DNA of 36,775 nucleotides from an uncultured Clostridia bacterium (GTDB lineage Bacteria > Bacillota > Clostridia > UBA1381), in contig CALXZP010000035.1 in assembly GCA_944393255.1 (NCBI GenBank), forward strand, positions 1 through 36,775, given 5' to 3'. Shown here piece by piece: positions 33,212-36,775 of this stretch. The notes under the pieces were generated by a model. That model saw nothing but the letters and a program-made list of their open reading frames with translations. It was not told the origin of the DNA and did not search any database. The translations under genes were made by a program, and so were the position numbers. Within the stretch, counting starts at the first letter, position 1. Each line of letters starts with the position of its first letter.

Positions 33212-35794
33212 ATGGAATTTCATGAAATGCCGGCAAAAGCGGCTGCAAAGCAGCTTAAGACCGACCTGAAAAACGGGCTTGACGACCGCGAAGCCGGCGC
33301 GCGGCTCCTGAGATACGGCAGGAACAGGATCGATGAAAAAAAGAAAAAACCGTTCATAAAGCGGTTTCTTGAGCAGTTCAATGACTTTATGATAATCATA
33401 CTGCTTGCGGCCGCAGCCGTATCATATATTACCTCGCTTATGGCGGGCGGCTCGGACATGACCGAGTCGTTTATAATCCTTGCCATAGTCACGCTGAACG
33501 CGCTGCTGGGCGTTATACAGGAGCTGCGCGCCGAACATTCGCTTGAGGCGCTCAAACGGCTTTCCGCGCCCCACGCGCTCGTTATACGCGGCGGGCGCGA
33601 GTTCAAGACCGATTCCGAGGAGATAGTTCCCGGCGATGTGATACGTCTCCGCGCCGGGGATATGGTATGCGCGGACTGCCGCCTGATCTCCTGTGACGGA
33701 CTGACCGTTGACGAATCCCCTCTTACGGGCGAGGCGCATCCGGTAACAAAGGACGCGGATATCCTGCTTGACGGACTTACGGCTATAGGCGATATGAAAA
33801 ATATAGTTCATGCTTCAACGCATATCCTTACAGGCAGCGCGTACGCGCTCGTTATAAGAACGGGCATGGACACAGAGGTGGGAAAGATCGCCTCTATGCT
33901 GCTTGAGAGCGAGCCTGCGCAGACTCCGCTGCAGAAGAGGCTTGCCGATACCGGCAAGGCGCTCGGCTTCACCGCCCTCCTGATATGCGCGGCGATCTTC
34001 GTTATCGGCATGTTCAAGCATATACAGCCGTTTGAGATGTTCATGACCTCGGTATCGCTGGCTGTGGCGGCCATACCCGAGGGACTTCCGGCAATAGTCA
34101 CTATAGTCCTTGCCCTCGGCGTTGTGAGAATGTCGTCGCGCAACGCGATAGTACGAAATCTGCCGTCGGTCGAAACTCTCGGCTGCGCGACTGTGATATG
34201 CACCGACAAGACGGGAACGCTTACTCAAAACAGGATGAGTGTTCACGATATACGCGCGCGGGACGACCGGCTGCTTTTGGAGCTTTGTTCGCTCTGCTCC
34301 GAAAACGGTGAATACATGAACCCGACCGACAAAGCCATAACAGAGGCCGCCGAAAAGCGCGGGATACACTCCGACGCGTTCCGTTCGCTCTATCCGCGCC
34401 TGTCCCTCACTCCGTTCGACTCGGTACGCAAGCGCATGTCGGTGCTCTGCAAGACCGGAGAAGGGGTCAGGACGATAGTAAAGGGCGCGCCTGAATATGT
34501 TCTGCCGCTCTGCGGCAGATACTGGACCGGCACAAAATCCGTTCCGCTCACAAAGCAGCTGCGCGAAAAGATCCTGAGGGATAATTCCGATATGGCCGAA
34601 AACGCTCTGCGCGTTATAGCCTGCGCCTTCCGCGACGATACCGGCGGCGGCAGCATAAAGGAATACGACCTCATATATGCAGGCATGGCGGGCATTGCCG
34701 ATCCTCCGCGTCCGGAGGCGGCGGAAGCCGTCAAGACCTGCCGGAACGCAGGTATACGCACTATCATGATCACCGGGGATCATGCCGAGACGGCGCTTGC
34801 GATAGCCTCGATGACCGGGATATCGGATAAGAACGGCAGAGCCGTCACAGGCGCCGAGCTGGATACGATGAGCGATGAAAAGCTGCGTGAAACGGTGAGT
34901 GACTGCAGCGTATTTGCGCGTGTAACGCCTGAGCATAAATCACGGATCGTGCGCGCACTCCGCGCAAACGGCGAGGTCACCGCCATGACGGGAGACGGGG
35001 TGAACGACGCTCCGGCGCTCTCAGGCGCGGATATCGGCTGCAGCATGGGCATAACGGGCACAGACGTTGCAAAATCCGCCTCCGATATAATCCTTACAGA
35101 CGATAATTTTGCTACTATAGTATGCGCTGTGAGCGAGGGACGCTCCATCTACGACAACATAAGGAAAACTGTCAAATTCCTGCTCTCGAGCAATATAGGC
35201 GAGATCCTTACCGTATTTTTCGGACTGATCTTCGGCTGTTCATCACCGCTCACGGCGATAGAGCTGCTTTGGGTCAATCTCGTTACGGACTCATTCCCCG
35301 CCATCGCGCTGGGGCTTGATCCTCCCGACAAGGACATCATGTCGCGCCGTCCGCTCGATCCGAAAAAGGGGATATTCTCCGCCGGACTATGGGCTTCCAT
35401 AGCCTTCGAGGGACTTATGATAGGCGCGCTGTCCGTTTTCGCACGGTCGCTGGGGCTTTATATCACAGGCAGCGAGGAGACCGCAAGGACTATGTCGTTT
35501 TTCGTGCTGAGCGTTTCACAGCTGTTCCACGCCTTCAATATGCGCAGCGAGCATTCGGTGCTCAGGGCGGGATTTTTTGCAAACAAATACCTTGTACTCT
35601 CGCTCATACTCGGCATAGCGGCACAGATATCGGTCATATCCTTCCCTCCTGCGGCCGGTCTTTTCAGCGTTGTTCCGCTTGACCCCGCTCTGCTTGCCAT
35701 ATGTATACTGCTCTCAGCCATGCCGATAGCTATAGTGGAGCTGCAAAAGTCGCTTTCGCTGCCGAGGTATGCCAAAGCGCGGAAAAAGCGTTGA
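33212..35794 (+). CDS. P2-type calcium-transporting-like ATPase
   Basis: This 860-residue P-type ATPase has a cation-ATPase N domain, about ten membrane helices, the phosphorylation motif DKTGTLT (Asp332), PEGLP (289-293) in the fourth helix as in Ca2+ pumps, KGAPE in the nucleotide-binding domain, TGDGVNDAPAL in the hinge and a C-terminal helix block. It would export Ca2+ or a related divalent ion. The A-domain loop reads LTGEA (171-175) instead of the usual LTGES; the key glutamate is kept. The ATG follows GGAGGTGG. The downstream DtxR-like gene has its own promoter. Confidence 0.9.
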   Translation: MEFHEMPAKAAAKQLKTDLKNGLDDREAGARLLRYGRNRIDEKKKKPFIKRFLEQFNDFMIIILLAAAAVSYITSLMAGGSDMTESFIILAIVTLNALLGVIQELRAEHSLEALKRLSAPHALVIRGGREFKTDSEEIVPGDVIRLRAGDMVCADCRLISCDGLTVDESPLTGEAHPVTKDADILLDGLTAIGDMKNIVHASTHILTGSAYALVIRTGMDTEVGKIASMLLESEPAQTPLQKRLADTGKALGFTALLICAAIFVIGMFKHIQPFEMFMTSVSLAVAAIPEGLPAIVTIVLALGVVRMSSRNAIVRNLPSVETLGCATVICTDKTGTLTQNRMSVHDIRARDDRLLLELCSLCSENGEYMNPTDKAITEAAEKRGIHSDAFRSLYPRLSLTPFDSVRKRMSVLCKTGEGVRTIVKGAPEYVLPLCGRYWTGTKSVPLTKQLREKILRDNSDMAENALRVIACAFRDDTGGGSIKEYDLIYAGMAGIADPPRPEAAEAVKTCRNAGIRTIMITGDHAETALAIASMTGISDKNGRAVTGAELDTMSDEKLRETVSDCSVFARVTPEHKSRIVRALRANGEVTAMTGDGVNDAPALSGADIGCSMGITGTDVAKSASDIILTDDNFATIVCAVSEGRSIYDNIRKTVKFLLSSNIGEILTVFFGLIFGCSSPLTAIELLWVNLVTDSFPAIALGLDPPDKDIMSRRPLDPKKGIFSAGLWASIAFEGLMIGALSVFARSLGLYITGSEETARTMSFFVLSVSQLFHAFNMRSEHSVLRAGFFANKYLVLSLILGIAAQISVISFPPAAGLFSVVPLDPALLAICILLSAMPIAIVELQKSLSLPRYAKARKKR

Positions 35795-35872
35795 TACTGC
35801 CGCTTTACGAGAGCGGCTCAGCATATATTTTGTATGTTTTGCCGAAATATCCCCGGACGCCGAAAAAAAAGC

Positions 35873-35901
35873 TTGAAATCCGCGCTCTTTTAGGCTATAA
35901 T
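35873..35901 (+). promoter_or_regulatory. Sigma-A promoter of the DtxR-like gene
   Basis: TTGAAA (35873-35878), 17 bases and TATAAT (35896-35901) lie about 120 bases before the DtxR-like start codon, with the transcription start near 35908. Confidence 0.8.
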
Positions 35902-35962
35902 ATAAGTACAGTCTAACAAAAGGCAATATCAAATATCATATACGACAGCAGAAACCAACGAG

Positions 35963-36000
35963 GGTTCAGGGCGTTACGCCCCGGATCCTCGTTTTTTGTT
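35963..36000 (+). terminator. Intrinsic terminator between the promoter and the DtxR-like start
   Basis: ACGAGG/CCTCGT forms an outer stem (from about 35963 to 35993) with an inner GGGCG/CGCCC stem, followed by six T residues. Since it lies inside the leader of the next gene, it is an attenuator or ends a separate short RNA of about 90 bases; it could also stop readthrough from the ATPase. Confidence 0.8.
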
Positions 36001-36022
36001 TGTACCACAAGGAGTGATGACC

Positions 36023-36409
36023 ATGACAACAGTTCAGACCGGATGCCGCATTTCGAGTGCGCTGCGCGAATACCTCAACGCTATATACGAGCTTTCCTCA
36101 TCGCGTCCGTCAGTGCGCATAACCGACATCTCAAATCATATGGGCATATCCAAACCGAGCGTGAACCGTGCGGTAAACGCGTTAAAGCAGGCCGGGCTTG
36201 TAAGCCACGAGCCTTACGGCAGCATATTCCTGACCCAAAAGGGCATGGACGAGGGAGACGCTTTTGTAAAAAGATCCAAAACCGTATCAGACTTTTTTAT
36301 ACTTACGCTCGGTCTGAGCAGGGACGCCGCCAATTCCGTTGCCGCGAAGATCGCCGCAGAGCTGAACGATGAAATGATAGATAAAATGCATTCTTTATTG
36401 AAAAATTAG
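36023..36409 (+). CDS. DtxR/MntR-like winged-helix regulator lacking metal ligands
   Basis: This 128-residue protein aligns with MntR/DtxR-family repressors: a first helix with REYLNAIYELSSS, a winged helix with ITDISNHMGISKPSVNRAVN-type sequence, SIFLTQKG and a dimerisation half. Positions that bind Mn2+ in Bacillus MntR are changed here: Asp8, Glu11, His77, Glu99, Glu102 and His103 correspond to Glu16, Asn19, Ser85, Ala108, Ala111 and Ala112 in my alignment. It may therefore not be metal-controlled. The ATG at 36023 is eight bases after AAGGAG; the ATG at 36017 is too close. Confidence 0.8.
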   Translation: MTTVQTGCRISSALREYLNAIYELSSSRPSVRITDISNHMGISKPSVNRAVNALKQAGLVSHEPYGSIFLTQKGMDEGDAFVKRSKTVSDFFILTLGLSRDAANSVAAKIAAELNDEMIDKMHSLLKN

Positions 36410-36410
36410 G

Positions 36411-36424
36411 GAATGTGCACATTC
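36411..36424. repeat. Palindrome GAATGTGCACATTC
   Basis: This perfect 14-base palindrome begins two bases after the DtxR-like stop codon. It could be a weak hairpin or a regulator binding site. It has no strong T tract. Confidence 0.4.
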
Positions 36425-36491
36425 ATTTCCTCATTTAGCGGCACATGGATTGTATAGTTTCTACATTCTGAAAAATTTTTTAAAAAAAGTG

Positions 36492-36520
36492 TTGACAAAA
36501 ACGGCCGTCTTTGCTATAAT
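36492..36520 (+). promoter_or_regulatory. Consensus promoter of the tRNA cluster
   Basis: TTGACA (36492-36497), 17 bases and TATAAT (36515-36520) match the sigma-A consensus exactly, 31 bases before tRNA-Val. Confidence 0.92.
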
Positions 36521-36551
36521 AGATTTTGTCGTTAAGAGATATGAAACACAT

Positions 36552-36627
36552 GGGAGTTTAGCTCAGCTGGGAGAGCATCTGCCTTACAAGCAGAGGGTCA
36601 CAGGTTCGAGCCCTGTAACTCCCACCA
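36552..36627 (+). tRNA. tRNA-Val (anticodon TAC)
   Basis: This 76-base cloverleaf has acceptor stem GGGAGTT/AACTCCC, a D arm AGCTCAGCTGGGAGAGC, an anticodon loop with TAC, a T arm containing GGTTCGAGCCC and an encoded CCA. It reads GTA-family valine codons. It is the first gene of the cluster; valine-tRNA ligase is encoded at 26375-29020. Confidence 0.96.
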
Positions 36628-36651
36628 TGTTTCATATCCCTTGGATGATAC

Positions 36652-36728
36652 GGTCCGGTAGTTCAGTTGGTTAGAACGCTAGCCTGTCACGCTAGAGGTC
36701 GTGAGTTCGAGCCTCATCCGGATCGCCA
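36652..36728 (+). tRNA. tRNA-Asp (anticodon GTC)
   Basis: This 77-base cloverleaf has acceptor stem GGTCCGG/CCGGATC (one G-T pair), anticodon GTC, a T arm with GAGTTCGAGCCTC and an encoded CCA. It starts 24 bases after tRNA-Val. Confidence 0.96.
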
Positions 36729-36731
36729 AAT

Positions 36732-36775
36732 GCTTCTGTAGCTCAGTCGGTAGAGCAAGGGACTGAAAATCCCTG
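36732..36775 (+). tRNA. tRNA-Phe (anticodon GAA), cut by the window end
   Basis: The first 44 bases of a tRNA are present: acceptor strand GCTTCTG, D arm GCTCAGTCGGTAGAGC and an anticodon stem-loop GGGAC-TGAAAAT-CCCTG with GAA. The variable and T arms lie beyond the window. Confidence 0.9.

Noticed and set aside
33815..34936. Leftward 373-codon frame inside the P-type ATPase
   Set aside because: Antisense shadow; no ribosome binding site and no domain.
36450..36674. Rightward 74-codon frame across the tRNA cluster promoter
   Set aside because: It overlaps tRNA-Val and tRNA-Asp, which are clear cloverleaves.

Overview
The window looks like chromosomal DNA of a low-to-mid GC Firmicute, most likely an anaerobic member of the Clostridia. 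The evidence is strong AGGAGG-type ribosome binding sites, near-consensus sigma-A promoters (many TTGACA-N17-TATAAT), a Bacillus-type L10 leader, zinc-binding L32 and L33, a class I iron-sulfur fumarase subunit, a selenium/molybdenum-type xanthine dehydrogenase, a PdaB-like deacetylase and a surface protein with InlB-like and copper-amine-oxidase-N1-like modules. No phage, insertion sequence, integrase or CRISPR array was seen. The species cannot be named from the sequence.

Layout. 1-1,000: terminator of an unseen upstream gene, an orphan rightward promoter and a leftward double-HTH regulator. 1,100-3,300: leftward fumarase alpha subunit plus NhaC-family antiporter. 3,359-6,820: a very large leftward GT-C fusion glycosyltransferase. 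7,059-7,705: rightward hicA-hicB toxin-antitoxin pair. 7,899-12,032: leftward operon for a three-subunit xanthine dehydrogenase followed by xanthine phosphoribosyltransferase, behind a structured leader. 12,491-13,311: a ribbon-helix-helix protein and a TM2 protein diverging from an AT-rich region. 13,510-17,925: leftward translation block rpmG-secE-nusG-rplK-rplA-rplJ-rplL-yceD(DUF177)-rpmF, with an L10 leader and two L1-site-like elements. 18,177-18,743: SurA-N-like exported protein. 19,103-23,420: rightward module of secreted protein, ABC ATPase, ABC permease, histidine kinase and response regulator. 23,470-29,222: leftward small membrane protein, valS, folC and a GT-C membrane protein. 29,496-32,099: rightward tandem-OB SSB-like protein and a surface protein. 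32,137-32,901: leftward polysaccharide deacetylase. 33,212-36,409: P-type ATPase and a DtxR/MntR-like regulator. 36,552-36,775: tRNA-Val, tRNA-Asp and the start of tRNA-Phe.

How the genes work together. Most of the window is housekeeping (translation, tRNA charging, folate) with interspersed envelope functions (glycosyltransferases, deacetylase, surface protein) and purine scavenging (xanthine oxidation versus salvage). The more unusual signals are regulatory: a pair of elements with the same GTGGGAG-hairpin-GCA-CCAC architecture before both rplK and rplA; a DtxR-like regulator that has lost all the expected metal ligands and whose transcript meets an intrinsic terminator before its start codon; a GC-rich leader with a possible loop pseudoknot before the secreted-protein/ABC/two-component module; and an orphan promoter pointing into the 3' end of the double-HTH regulator. 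No single large undescribed system is obvious; these RNA and regulatory elements are the best candidates for novelty.
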